This document shows positions 14,477 through 22,121 of a stretch of DNA of 26,572 nucleotides, one piece after another. The first letter of the stretch is position 1. Every line of letters begins with the position of its first letter. Under the pieces are notes generated by a model. The model saw only the letters and a list, made by a program, of their open reading frames with translations, was not told where the DNA came from and searched no databases. This DNA comes from a virus, in the IMG/VR virus record IMGVR_UViG_3300029319_000179, positions 9,780-36,351 of that record; one strand, written 5' to 3'. A program made the position numbers and the translations under genes.

Positions 14477-16003
14477 ATGGCTGAATATGCAGGCCCAGGT
14501 ACCGAGGGTATAAAACTATTTGGTTTTGAAATAAAAAGAGCCAAAAAGAAAGAAGAGCAGAAAGCTCCTTCTATTGTTCCGCCGCGAGATGATGAAGGTG
14601 GTAGTTACGCTACTGCGTCTGGTTCACACTATGGCCAGTATCTAAATCTTGGTGATGACGACTCAAAAGATAACTATCAACTTATAATGAAGTATCGCGG
14701 TAACGCGATGCATCCAGAAGTTGATATGGCAATTGAAGATATAGTAAATGAATCAATCACAGGTTCGCAACTCGAACAAACACTTGATATTAACTTAGAA
14801 TCAGTTGATGCGCCTGATAGAATTAAAAAAGTAATTAAAGAAGAGTTTGACGCGATATATGCTATGCTTAACTTCAAAGAGTTAGGGCACGACATATATC
14901 GTAGATGGTATATTGACGGTAGAATGTTTCACCACTTGATTATTAACGAATCTCAACCGAAAGAAGGTATAGTTGAGATTCGACCTATTGACGCTGCCAA
15001 GATGCGTAAGGTTAAGAAAGTTAAGAAGAAAAAAGATCCAGTCACTGGCGCTAACGTTGTTGAAAGTACAGAAGAGTTTTTTATTTACCAAGAAAAACCT
15101 GGCTCATCGACTAGTGGCGTAAAGATGACTAACGATTCTGTAAGCTATGTTACATCAGGATTGCTATCAGAAGATCGTAGAAAAATTATATCTTTTTTAC
15201 ATAAAGCATTGAAGCCTATCAACCAACTGCGTATGATGGAAGACGCACTGGTAATATACAGATTGGCCCGTGCACCAGAACGTAGAATATTCTATATCGA
15301 TGTAGGTAACTTACCTCGAGGTAAAGCTGAACAATACCTCAAAGACATTATGGCTAAGTATAGAAATAAACTTGTTTACGATGCTAAGACTGGTGACATT
15401 AGAGATGATCGTAAACACATGTCTTTACTCGAAGATTTTTGGTTGCCAAGACGTGAAGGTGGTACGGGTACCTCAATTGAAACATTACCTGGTGGAGAAA
15501 ACCTAGGCCAGATAGAAGACGTAATTTTCTTTCAAAAGAAAGTTTATAGGGCACTTAATGTTCCAATCAATAGACTAGAACAAGAAGCACAATTTAGTTT
15601 AGGCAGGTCTACAGAAGTCAATAGAGATGAACTGAAGTTTCAAAAATTTATTGATAGACTTAGAATGAGGTTTGCACACTTATTCTATGGCATATTGAAA
15701 AAACAACTTATATTAAAAGGTATTATCACAGAAGAAGATTGGGAAAATTGGAAGAACGATATTACAGTTGACTACATTCGTGATAATCACTTTACAGAAT
15801 TACGTGATATGGAAGTATTGCGTGAAAGACTACAGACGATGGATATGGTACAACAGTATGTAGGTGAGTATTATTCTAAAGAATGGATTCAGAAGAACGT
15901 TCTAATGTTATCTGATGAAGATGTAGAAAAAATGAATAAAGAAATACAGGGTGAGAATCCTGACGAACCAGAACAACCGGAAGGTGGAGATGATAATGAG
16001 TGA
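14477..16003 (+). CDS. 20: Portal vertex protein gp20
   Basis: A 508-residue protein with gp20 landmarks: NYQLIMKYRGNAMHPEVDMAIEDIVNESI (about residues 66-94), DIYRRWYIDGRMFHHLIIN, VIYRLARAPERRIFYIDVGNLPRGKAEQYL, WLPRREGGTGTSIETLPGGENLG, and VPINRLEQEAQFSLGRSTEVNRDELKF. The dodecameric portal starts capsid assembly and is the docking site for terminase and neck. The length is near T4 gp20 (524 aa). The C-terminus is acidic (GENPDEPEQPEGGDDNE) and overlaps the next gene by eight bases. Confidence 0.96.
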   Translation: MAEYAGPGTEGIKLFGFEIKRAKKKEEQKAPSIVPPRDDEGGSYATASGSHYGQYLNLGDDDSKDNYQLIMKYRGNAMHPEVDMAIEDIVNESITGSQLEQTLDINLESVDAPDRIKKVIKEEFDAIYAMLNFKELGHDIYRRWYIDGRMFHHLIINESQPKEGIVEIRPIDAAKMRKVKKVKKKKDPVTGANVVESTEEFFIYQEKPGSSTSGVKMTNDSVSYVTSGLLSEDRRKIISFLHKALKPINQLRMMEDALVIYRLARAPERRIFYIDVGNLPRGKAEQYLKDIMAKYRNKLVYDAKTGDIRDDRKHMSLLEDFWLPRREGGTGTSIETLPGGENLGQIEDVIFFQKKVYRALNVPINRLEQEAQFSLGRSTEVNRDELKFQKFIDRLRMRFAHLFYGILKKQLILKGIITEEDWENWKNDITVDYIRDNHFTELRDMEVLRERLQTMDMVQQYVGEYYSKEWIQKNVLMLSDEDVEKMNKEIQGENPDEPEQPEGGDDNE

Positions 16004-16412
16004 TGAACAAGAAGTAATTGAGCCAAGTTTTGAAGTAACTGACTTAATTCAGCATGCTTTAGATCAAGACTATAATAAAGCGAATAAAGTATTTGGTGAT
16101 ATGATGGGTGTCAGAGTAAATGATTTACTTGATCAAGAAAAAATTAAATTGGCTGATCAAATCTTCAACGACGTAGAACCAGAGGAAGATGATGATTATG
16201 AAGAAGACGACGAAGATAATACCCAAGGCGAACTTGACCTTGAAGCAGAAGGCGAGTTTGAGTCGGACGAATCGGGAGATGAGGAAGAAGATGAAGCCGA
16301 AGATGAGGACGAGGACGTAGCTGACGAAGAAGAAGGTGACGTTTATTATGATGATGAAGATTATAATTATTATGATAACGATGATGATGATTATTCAGAA
16401 GAAGGCCGATAA
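15996..16412 (+). CDS. 67: gp67-like acidic prohead core protein
   Basis: I take the ATG at 15996 rather than the earlier in-frame ATG at 15951, because GGTGGAG lies just upstream and MSDEQEVIEPSFEV is the natural start; this gives 138 residues. Residues about 10-60 (DLIQHALDQDYNKANKVFGDMMGVRVNDLLDQEKIKLADQIFND) match the helical N-terminal part of marine gp67-like proteins. The remaining half is almost entirely Asp/Glu with Tyr at the end. gp67 is a minor component of the prohead scaffold core, degraded by gp21 during maturation. T4 gp67 is only about 80 aa, so the acidic tail is extended. Confidence 0.7.
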   Translation: MSDEQEVIEPSFEVTDLIQHALDQDYNKANKVFGDMMGVRVNDLLDQEKIKLADQIFNDVEPEEDDDYEEDDEDNTQGELDLEAEGEFESDESGDEEEDEAEDEDEDVADEEEGDVYYDDEDYNYYDNDDDDYSEEGR

Positions 16413-16440
16413 AAAAATTTCAATTTAAGAAATAAATTTT

Positions 16441-16448
16441 TATAAATA
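16441..16448 (+). promoter_or_regulatory. T4-type late promoter before the small prohead ORF and gp21
   Basis: A perfect TATAAATA octamer lies in the short AT-rich gap after the gp67-like gene. The predicted start (about 16454) leaves only about four bases before the ATG at 16459, and no ribosome site is visible, so the first gene may be read from a nearly leaderless mRNA. Confidence 0.7.
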
Positions 16449-16458
16449 ATATGGTAAA

Positions 16459-16671
16459 ATGAAAACTTTTACAAATATAAGAGAATTAACTGGACGTAAG
16501 CCTGAAGGACAAGTGGTTGTCAATAAAAAATTAGGCAGAATCCAGATAATGGTATACAAAGAACGTAACGGTTTTGTCACATACGTAGATGGTGACAGAT
16601 TAGATCGTTATAGAAGCAAAAACGAAGCCGAAAAGGCTGGAACTGCATTTATTAAGGCGCTAAAGAAATGA
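16459..16671 (+). CDS. Small conserved prohead-region protein (gp68 position)
   Basis: A 70-residue basic protein, MKTFTNIRELTG at the N-terminus, with KKLGRIQIMVYKERNGFVTYVDGDRLDRYRSKNEAEKAG making a compact alpha/beta domain. In marine T4-like phages a small ORF like this sits between the gp67-like gene and gp21, at the position T4 gives to gp68. I see no convincing sequence match to T4 gp68 (141 aa), so I do not use that symbol. It overlaps gp21 by four bases (ATGA). A minor scaffold-core role is a positional guess. Confidence 0.6.
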   Translation: MKTFTNIRELTGRKPEGQVVVNKKLGRIQIMVYKERNGFVTYVDGDRLDRYRSKNEAEKAGTAFIKALKK

Positions 16672-17324
16672 AACTTATTTCTGAATATACTGAAAATAAT
16701 CTTGAAGTTATTATCGAAGCCAATGAAAATGGCAAGAAGAAATATATTATTGAAGGTGTATTCGCGCAAGCAGAAACAAAGAATCGAAACGGTCGTATAT
16801 ATCCTATGGAAGTTATGGAAAAAGCCGTCGGCAAGTATGTCGGTGATCAAGTATCCAAAGGGCGTGCAGTAGGTGAATTAAATCACCCTGATGGACCGAC
16901 CGTTAACTTAGACAAAGTTTCTCACAAGATCGAAAGCCTCGATATGGATGGCAAAGATGTTGTGGGTAGGGCGACTATTTTGGAAACTCCCATGGGGCAA
17001 ATTGTAAAAGGTTTACTCGATGGTCAGGTACAATTAGGCGTCTCGACTCGTGGTATGGGAAGTCTGCAGAACAATGGTAACGCAATGGTTGTAAAACCAG
17101 ACTTTATTCTTAACGCGGTGGACATCGTGCAAGACCCATCAGCCCCTAGCGCATTTGTTAATGGAGTTATGGAGGGTGTTGAATGGGTTTGGAATAACGG
17201 AATCATTGAACCACAGGCTATTGAAATGATGGAGACTGAAATCAAGAAAGCTCCAAGGGCTGATCTCTATGAGACTCAGGTTCGTGAGTTTAAGAATTTC
17301 CTCTCGTTACTCAAATCTAAATGA
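16668..17324 (+). CDS. 21: Prohead core scaffold protein and protease gp21
   Basis: A 218-residue protein. NRNGRIYPMEVMEKAV (about residues 39-54), GELNHP with catalytic H73, and LGVSTRG with nucleophile S126 identify the gp21/herpes-assemblin-type serine protease. NAVDIVQDPSAPSAFVNGVMEG follows, as in the family. The enzyme digests the scaffold (gp22, gp67) and trims gp23 before DNA packaging. The length matches T4 gp21 (212 aa). It overlaps the preceding small ORF by four bases, and gp22 follows after an AAGGAG site. Confidence 0.95.
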   Translation: MKLISEYTENNLEVIIEANENGKKKYIIEGVFAQAETKNRNGRIYPMEVMEKAVGKYVGDQVSKGRAVGELNHPDGPTVNLDKVSHKIESLDMDGKDVVGRATILETPMGQIVKGLLDGQVQLGVSTRGMGSLQNNGNAMVVKPDFILNAVDIVQDPSAPSAFVNGVMEGVEWVWNNGIIEPQAIEMMETEIKKAPRADLYETQVREFKNFLSLLKSK

Positions 17325-17340
17325 CAAAGGAGTCAATTAA

Positions 17341-18483
17341 ATGACTGAAGATCAAAACATTGAAGATCAAGACATTGAACTCCTCGATGATGAGGACGAA
17401 AACATCGAGGAAGCTATGCATGGCGGCATGAAAAAGAAGAAAATGCCAGAAGCCATGGGTCACGATCCTAAAAATGCTGAGGCTCAATCAGTCGCTTCTG
17501 TAGACAAAGCAGGTGATGCAACAGGTGGTGCACCAAAGCGTAAGATGGCAGGCGGAACTGCTGCTGACGCGAGTAATGCAGAACCTATGCCCAAGCTTAC
17601 TAAGATGGGCATGATCAATGCTATGTACAAAGAAATGAAAAAGATGGATAAGAAAAAGCTAGCTGCTTCTTATGGCGGAATGATGAAAATCACTGGCATG
17701 AAGCATCACATGAATAGTACTTCCGAAGAAGATTTCGAAGGACAGCCTATTCTTGATGATTACGAAGTAGATTTTTCTGCAGACATCAATGCTCTTTGCG
17801 AATCAGAAGCAACATTATCTGAAGAGTTCAAGCAAAAAGTGGAGACAATCTTTGAAGCAGCAATTAAGTCTAAGCTTGCAGAAGAGATTGACCGACTTGA
17901 GGAAAAATACAACGAAGAGTTATCAGAAGCAGTTGAAGAAACTAAAGCTGATATCGTTGAAAAGGTCGATTCATATCTTAACTACGTAGTTGAGAGCTGG
18001 ATGGAAGAAAATAAAGTAGCTGTACAGGCAGGTCTGCGTACAGAGATCTCTGAAAACTTTATGAATAAGTTGAAAGACTTGTTCGAAGAGTCTTATATCG
18101 AAGTACCAGAAGGCAAAGTCGATCTTGTGGACGACTTGGCTGGTCAAGTTGAGGAACTCGAAGAGGCCCTTAACGAGTCAACTGCTGAGAATATTGAGAT
18201 GACAGAAATGCTAGAAGAGTTTGCGCGTGACGAAGTTATTCGCGAAGCTTCAACAGGTCTGGCTGAAACTCAATATGAAAAGCTAAAGAGTTTGGTAGCT
18301 GAAGTAGACTTCGAAGACTACGATACTTTTGCACAAAAAGTAGAGACTGTCAAAGAATCATACTTTACCAAGAAAACAACTGATGCCGCTGATATCGAGG
18401 AAGATGCCGAGGGTGATGCACCCGAAGTAGCGACTGACACAATGGCTCAGTACCTTTCCGCAATCAAAAAAACTAACAAATAA
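17341..18483 (+). CDS. 22: Prohead scaffold protein gp22
   Basis: A 380-residue, highly charged, mostly helical protein. Residues 1-110 are a flexible acidic then Lys/Met/Gly-rich region (MHGGMKKKKMPEAMGHDP). From about 150 on there is a long coiled-coil-type Glu/Lys region with LVDDLAGQVEELEEALNES and MLEEFARDEVIREASTGLAETQYEKLKSLVAEVDFED, the family core. The end TMAQYLSAIKKT is also typical. It forms the inner core on which gp23 assembles and is then destroyed by gp21. It is longer than T4 gp22 (269 aa) because of the N-terminal extension. An AAGGAG site precedes the ATG. Confidence 0.92.
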   Translation: MTEDQNIEDQDIELLDDEDENIEEAMHGGMKKKKMPEAMGHDPKNAEAQSVASVDKAGDATGGAPKRKMAGGTAADASNAEPMPKLTKMGMINAMYKEMKKMDKKKLAASYGGMMKITGMKHHMNSTSEEDFEGQPILDDYEVDFSADINALCESEATLSEEFKQKVETIFEAAIKSKLAEEIDRLEEKYNEELSEAVEETKADIVEKVDSYLNYVVESWMEENKVAVQAGLRTEISENFMNKLKDLFEESYIEVPEGKVDLVDDLAGQVEELEEALNESTAENIEMTEMLEEFARDEVIREASTGLAETQYEKLKSLVAEVDFEDYDTFAQKVETVKESYFTKKTTDAADIEEDAEGDAPEVATDTMAQYLSAIKKTNK

Positions 18484-18497
18484 TTGGGAGTCCAATA

Positions 18498-19862
18498 ATG
18501 CAAGACGTAATTTCTTACGACAAGTTGATGGAAAAATGGGCACCGGTACTGAACGAAGAGTCAGCGGGAGCCATTACCGACAACCACAGGAAAGCAGTTA
18601 CAGCTGCTATTCTTGAGAACCAAGAACGTGCTTTGCGTGAAGAGCAAGGAATGCTCAACGAAGCACTGCCTACAAATAACACATCACAAGTAGCAAACTG
18701 GAACCCAGTTCTGATTGCTCTTGTTCGTCGTGCTATGCCTAACCTTATGGCATACGACATCTGTGGTGTTCAGCCAATGTCTGGTCCAACAGGCCTCATC
18801 TTTGCGATGAAGTCTAACTATAAGACTACACGCGCTGGTGCAACCTCAGGTGATGAAGCACTATTCAGCGAAGCAATTCCAGGATTCTCTGGTGATTCAA
18901 GTGCCTCTGTCAATACACGCCTTGACGGTGGTGATGCTGGTCCATCAGGTACTTGTGGAATCGTTGACTCAGATGCTGACTCAACTATCGATGATACTCG
19001 TATCGATCCAGCAAATGGAACTTCAGGTTTCGCAATGTCACTGCAAGAAGGTGAGAACCTTGGCTCGACTGGCGATTCAGCATTTGCAGAGATGGGCTTT
19101 ACCATCGAGAAAGCAACTGTCAGTGCCCGGACACGCGCACTGAAGGCAGAATACAGCCTCGAACTTGCTCAGGATCTTAAAGCCATTCATGGCTTGGATG
19201 CTGAGACTGAGTTGGCAAACATCTTGTCAACTGAGATCATGGCTGAAATCAACCGTGAAGTTGTTCGTACAATTAACTCACAAGCTAAGACTGGTGCACT
19301 TCAAACAAACACTGCTCTTAACGGTGTCTTCAACGTCCAGACAGACGCAGACGGCCGTTGGTCAGTTGAGAAGTTTAAAGGTCTGATCGTACAGATCGAG
19401 CGTGAGTCTAACGTAATCGCAAAAGAAACACGTCGGGGTAAAGGTAACTTCATTATCTGTTCATCAGATACTGCGTCAGCCCTTATGTCTTCCGGCATGC
19501 TTGATTACTCGCCTGCCATGTCAACAAACTTGAATGTTGACGATACAGGTAACACCTTTGCTGGTGTCCTTAACGGTCGCACACGGGTCTACATTGATCC
19601 TTACGCAGTCTGTGACTATATCACAGTCGGTTATAAGGGTACAAACCCATACGACGCAGGTCTCTTCTATTGCCCATACGTACCACTAACAATGGTCCGT
19701 GCAGTGGGTGAGGATACCTTCCAGCCGAAGATTGGATTTAAGACTCGCTACGGCTTGGCTTCAAACCCATTCGTTGGATCGACTCCAGCAGACGGCTTGG
19801 CTGCGATCAAGACCAACCAATACTATCGTATCTTCCGCGTAGACGATATTCTTGGATCATAA
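18498..19862 (+). CDS. 23: Major capsid protein gp23
   Basis: A 454-residue T4-like major capsid protein. Landmarks are SQVANWNPVLIALVRRAMPNLMAYDICGVQPMSGPTGLIFAMKSNY (about residues 63-108), MGFTIEKATVSARTRALKAEYSLELAQDLKAIHGLDAETELANIL, RRGKGNFIICSSDTASAL and the C-terminal GLASNPF. The N-terminal MLNE/ALPTNN (E55/A56) fits the gp21 consensus L-x-E and is the likely maturation cut, homologous to T4 E65/A66. It is shorter than T4 gp23 (521 aa), as usual in marine relatives. No late promoter lies directly upstream, so it is read from the gp21/gp22 transcript, and a strong terminator follows. Confidence 0.97.
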   Translation: MQDVISYDKLMEKWAPVLNEESAGAITDNHRKAVTAAILENQERALREEQGMLNEALPTNNTSQVANWNPVLIALVRRAMPNLMAYDICGVQPMSGPTGLIFAMKSNYKTTRAGATSGDEALFSEAIPGFSGDSSASVNTRLDGGDAGPSGTCGIVDSDADSTIDDTRIDPANGTSGFAMSLQEGENLGSTGDSAFAEMGFTIEKATVSARTRALKAEYSLELAQDLKAIHGLDAETELANILSTEIMAEINREVVRTINSQAKTGALQTNTALNGVFNVQTDADGRWSVEKFKGLIVQIERESNVIAKETRRGKGNFIICSSDTASALMSSGMLDYSPAMSTNLNVDDTGNTFAGVLNGRTRVYIDPYAVCDYITVGYKGTNPYDAGLFYCPYVPLTMVRAVGEDTFQPKIGFKTRYGLASNPFVGSTPADGLAAIKTNQYYRIFRVDDILGS

Positions 19863-19884
19863 TAAAAAATAACGTGGTTAGACT

Positions 19885-19911
19885 AGAGGGGCCTTCGGGT
19901 CCCTCTTTTTT
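19885..19911 (+). terminator. Strong intrinsic terminator after gp23
   Basis: A 9-bp stem with one G-U pair (19885-19893 with 19898-19906) closes a TTCG tetraloop of the C(UUCG)G type, followed by a run of T to 19911. It ends the capsid operon. A further outer TTAGA/TCTAA pairing (19878-19882 with 19914-19918) could extend the structure. Confidence 0.92.
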
Positions 19912-19923
19912 AATCTAAACTTG

Positions 19924-19931
19924 TATAAATA
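19924..19931 (+). promoter_or_regulatory. T4-type late promoter, leaderless geometry
   Basis: A perfect TATAAATA octamer follows the gp23 terminator by 12 bases. With T4 late geometry (octamer at about -13 to -6), transcription would begin at or next to the ATG at 19937, leaving no room for a ribosome site. Confidence 0.75.
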
Positions 19932-19936
19932 GATGT

Positions 19937-20437
19937 ATGGCGGAACTTACAGAAAATTTTAACTATATGCAGCCAACGAGCTTTAAGCTCGTTATAGACA
20001 GACGTAACTATCCCAACCTTGAGTTTTTCTGCCAGAATGTTACACACCCCGGCATGATTATGAACCCTGTAGAACTGCCTGTACGTAGACTTGCCGGTTT
20101 ACCATTTCCTGGTGAAACTTTAACATTTAACGAGTTGTCGACAAACATATTATTAGATGAAAATCTAGAATCATATACAGAAATGTTTAACTGGATACGT
20201 AGACTATTAGAAAACAATATGTTTGATAGAAATGCAAGTGGTAAATCAAGTCAACCAAATTACGCAGACATTACGTTATCTATACTATCAAGCCATAATA
20301 ATCAGACAAAGCAAGTAAGATACATAGACTGTGTACCAACTTCACTTGGAGATATAAACTTTGAATCTACTTCAAGTGGTCAGGAGTTTATTACATTCGC
20401 TGCATCTTTCAGATTTAACTACTTTGAGCTAGTATGA
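19937..20437 (+). CDS. gp19-like tail-tube-fold protein
   Basis: A 166-residue protein. QPTSFKLVIDRRNYPNLEFFCQNVTHPG (about residues 12-39) and the end TSLGDINFESTSSGQEFITFAASFRFNYFEL follow the pattern of T4 gp19 tube proteins (P-x-x-F-x-V-x-I ... C-x-x-x-x-x-P-G ... C-terminal F-x-F-x-Y-F-E). It is a paralogue rather than the main tube protein, which is at 13896. T4 uses tube-fold paralogues (gp48, gp54) at the baseplate end, and marine phages carry a similar ORF after gp23. It could cap or initiate the tube, or be a gp3-like terminator of similar size; I cannot decide. Its late promoter predicts a leaderless mRNA. Confidence 0.65.
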   Translation: MAELTENFNYMQPTSFKLVIDRRNYPNLEFFCQNVTHPGMIMNPVELPVRRLAGLPFPGETLTFNELSTNILLDENLESYTEMFNWIRRLLENNMFDRNASGKSSQPNYADITLSILSSHNNQTKQVRYIDCVPTSLGDINFESTSSGQEFITFAASFRFNYFELV

Positions 20438-20706
20438 TGAAATGTCCAAAGGGTTATAAATATAGCAAAAGCTTGAAAATGTGTGTCAAGAAAAATGGCC
20501 AACGTATGAGATTCAAAAGGTTTCACTTCTATGGCCGGCCTCTATCAAGACAAGAACCTAAGAACGGTAAGAGTAACGGTAATGGAAATGGAGGCAATGG
20601 TAACGGAAACGGTAATGGAGGAAACGGCAACGGCGGTAACGGTAATGGAGGAGGCGGCAATGGCAATGGCGGTGGAAACGGTGGAGGCGGCGGTAACGGC
20701 GGGTAA
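20434..20706 (+). CDS. Cys-pair protein with Gly/Asn repeat tail
   Basis: A 90-residue protein in two parts. Residues 1-43 are basic, with a cysteine pair in CPKGYKYSKSLKMC (4-17) that could form a small disulfide or metal-bound knuckle. Residues 44-90 are almost only Gly and Asn in GNGNGG-type repeats. There is no signal peptide. It starts by ATGATGA overlap with the tube-fold gene. Such Gly-rich tails are expected to be flexible or form polyglycine-II-like bundles as in some fibre tips. The function is unknown; a fibre or head-decoration role is inferred from neighbours. Confidence 0.55.
   Translation: MMKCPKGYKYSKSLKMCVKKNGQRMRFKRFHFYGRPLSRQEPKNGKSNGNGNGGNGNGNGNGGNGNGGNGNGGGGNGNGGGNGGGGGNGG
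20563..20703 (+). repeat. Short tandem GGTAAC/GGAAAT-type repeat encoding (GN)n
   Basis: The DNA is an imperfect tandem array of Gly and Asn codons (GGN AAY) with expansions of GGN. It is markedly richer in G than the surroundings and a likely site for slippage and length variation between relatives. Confidence 0.75.
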
Positions 20707-20710
20707 TTAA

Positions 20711-20902
20711 ATGGCAGAATCAAAAGCAAGAGATATGGCAAGGTTTGGACAACAGGCTGAAGCCGATGTATTCAGAACAAATTCACAAAGGCTTAGAGAA
20801 GACTTTGTAATTTTTGATTCTGATAATACGAGTACAGTCGGACCACTTGAGATTGATAGTGGTGTAACGTTAACAGTTCACGGGAACTACGTAGTGCTAT
20901 GA
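20711..20902 (+). CDS. Small structural-cluster protein
   Basis: A 63-residue protein: an N-terminal basic helix (residues about 1-30, MAESKARDMARFGQQAEADVF...) and a short beta segment ending LEIDSGVTLTVHGNYVVL. That ending is common in small marine-phage fibre-cluster proteins and may be a trimeric beta-helix start or cap. The stop overlaps the next ATG (ATGA). The function is not known; virion-associated by context. Confidence 0.5.
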   Translation: MAESKARDMARFGQQAEADVFRTNSQRLREDFVIFDSDNTSTVGPLEIDSGVTLTVHGNYVVL

Positions 20903-21312
20903 GTACGTTAGAAGTAGATAAGATACAGGGCGTAACCACTGCTGGCTCTATCAGCGTAACTGGTGAGGGCAACTCAACCACGACTAATCTTCAGCAGGGG
21001 TTGGCAAAAGCATCTTGTAATTTAGATGGTTCAGGAACTGCAACAATTAGAGCAAGTTCTAATATAAGTAGTGTCACAGATAACGCTACAGGAAAATATA
21101 CTCATGCTTTTACTAACTCTTTTAGTGATGTAAATAGTATTACATCAGGTTGTAATAATCAAGCTAATAATACCACTTCTTATAATAGATACATTAGTCT
21201 TCCAGGGGCTGCAAGTGCAAGTCAGGTAATAACGTGGGGTGTTCGTGCAGATAATTTAGATATTGAAGACCCAGAATTTTTACAGTTTGTTCAACACGGA
21301 GACCTAGCATGA
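20899..21312 (+). CDS. Small adhesin-like structural protein (family A)
   Basis: A 137-residue member of the same family as the 512-862 product. It begins MSTLEVDKIQGVTTAGSISVTGEG, followed by KASCNLDGSGTATIRASSNISSVTDNATGKYTHAFTNSF and ends QHGDLA. The first 25 residues resemble the N-terminal motif of many phage fibre proteins that start with EVDKI. It is coupled to genes on both sides by ATGA. A receptor-binding or decoration role is inferred. Confidence 0.55.
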   Translation: MSTLEVDKIQGVTTAGSISVTGEGNSTTTNLQQGLAKASCNLDGSGTATIRASSNISSVTDNATGKYTHAFTNSFSDVNSITSGCNNQANNTTSYNRYISLPGAASASQVITWGVRADNLDIEDPEFLQFVQHGDLA

Positions 21313-21704
21313 CCAGTACGATAAGAGTCACAAGTGTCGGGCCTGCGCCAACAGGTACGACTACTAATTTGATGAGTGGTCTGACAAAGGTTTGGGTGAA
21401 CTTGAACGGTAGTGGATCTATAGCTACCCGTGACAGCTTTAATGTTAGTGGAATAGCAGATGAAGGCACAGGTGCTTATCAAACAAACCTTACAACAAGT
21501 ATGAATAATGTTAACTATGCAATATCAGGAAGTGCAGGAAGTAGTGGTGCAGCGTCTGGTTGCTGGCACACTACAGGGTTTAATGTGGGTAGTTATAACA
21601 CTAGTAACCAAACAGGTTCTTTTCACACACAAATTTACTACACAACTAGCAATGCTACCGATACAGAGTTTGTATATAGTGCAATTGACGGAGATTTAGC
21701 ATGA
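21309..21704 (+). CDS. Small adhesin-like structural protein (family A)
   Basis: A 131-residue paralogue of its two neighbours: TKVWVNLNGSGSIATRDSFNVSGIADEGTGAYQTNLTTSMNNVNY in the first half and DGDLA at the end. The middle, after about residue 75, is specific to this copy (Gly/Ser/His-rich). It is coupled by ATGA overlaps at both ends. The function is unknown; tandem paralogues with a constant first half and variable second half suggest diversified binding. Confidence 0.55.
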   Translation: MTSTIRVTSVGPAPTGTTTNLMSGLTKVWVNLNGSGSIATRDSFNVSGIADEGTGAYQTNLTTSMNNVNYAISGSAGSSGAASGCWHTTGFNVGSYNTSNQTGSFHTQIYYTTSNATDTEFVYSAIDGDLA

Positions 21705-22081
21705 GTGAGATAAGAGTTAACACACTAAAAGTTCGTAGTGGTGCAGAACAGCAGGGAACAAAGGCATATTTAAGTTTAAAGCAAGACGATCAAACTACAC
21801 ATAAAAGTTTCAATATATCAGGAACTACCGACGATGGCGCTGGAACAAACTCATACACTTTTACAAATAACATGGCAGACGATGTATGGTTATCAGTAGG
21901 CGCTGCTCAGGATACCGGTAACTACTGGGGCTTTGATCCATACCCTGGAGATCCGGACGTAGCCTCTCATCAAACGAGTGGAAGTTTATTACAAGTAGCT
22001 CGTCAAAGTAGTCACACTACACTACCTGAAGTTGCAGACTTAAATATAGTTAACCTTGTAGTATTTGGTGACGTAGCATAA
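21701..22081 (+). CDS. Small adhesin-like structural protein (family A)
   Basis: A 126-residue third tandem paralogue: MSEIRVNTLKVRSG, then KAYLSLKQDDQTTHKSFNISGTTDDGAGTNSYTFTNNMAD and the ending VFGDVA. It is the last gene of the adhesin unit before the early promoter of uvsY. It is virion-associated by resemblance to its neighbours; the specific role is not known. Confidence 0.55.
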   Translation: MSEIRVNTLKVRSGAEQQGTKAYLSLKQDDQTTHKSFNISGTTDDGAGTNSYTFTNNMADDVWLSVGAAQDTGNYWGFDPYPGDPDVASHQTSGSLLQVARQSSHTTLPEVADLNIVNLVVFGDVA

Positions 22082-22086
22082 TTTAG

Positions 22087-22115
22087 TTTACTTTTGTAAA
22101 TAACTGTGGTATAAT
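22087..22115 (+). promoter_or_regulatory. Sigma70-type promoter of uvsY (extended -10)
   Basis: The -35 is TTTACT (22087-22092), the spacer 17 bases, and the -10 a perfect TATAAT (22110-22115) preceded by TGG, giving an extended -10. The predicted transcription start, six to seven bases later, falls on the uvsY ATG at 22122. Host RNA polymerase would read this as an early promoter. No MotA-box is obvious. Confidence 0.8.
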
Positions 22116-22121
22116 TATAGT

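Noticed and set aside
20455-20462. TATAAATA inside the start of the Gly/Asn repeat gene
   Set aside because: It is explained by the GYKY codons. It could in principle serve the gene at 20711, but the spacing is long and there is no supporting signal, so it is not listed as a promoter.
20529-20741. Proline/leucine-rich minus-strand frame opposite the Gly/Asn repeats
   Set aside because: It is the reverse complement of the GGN/AAY repeats, not an independent gene.
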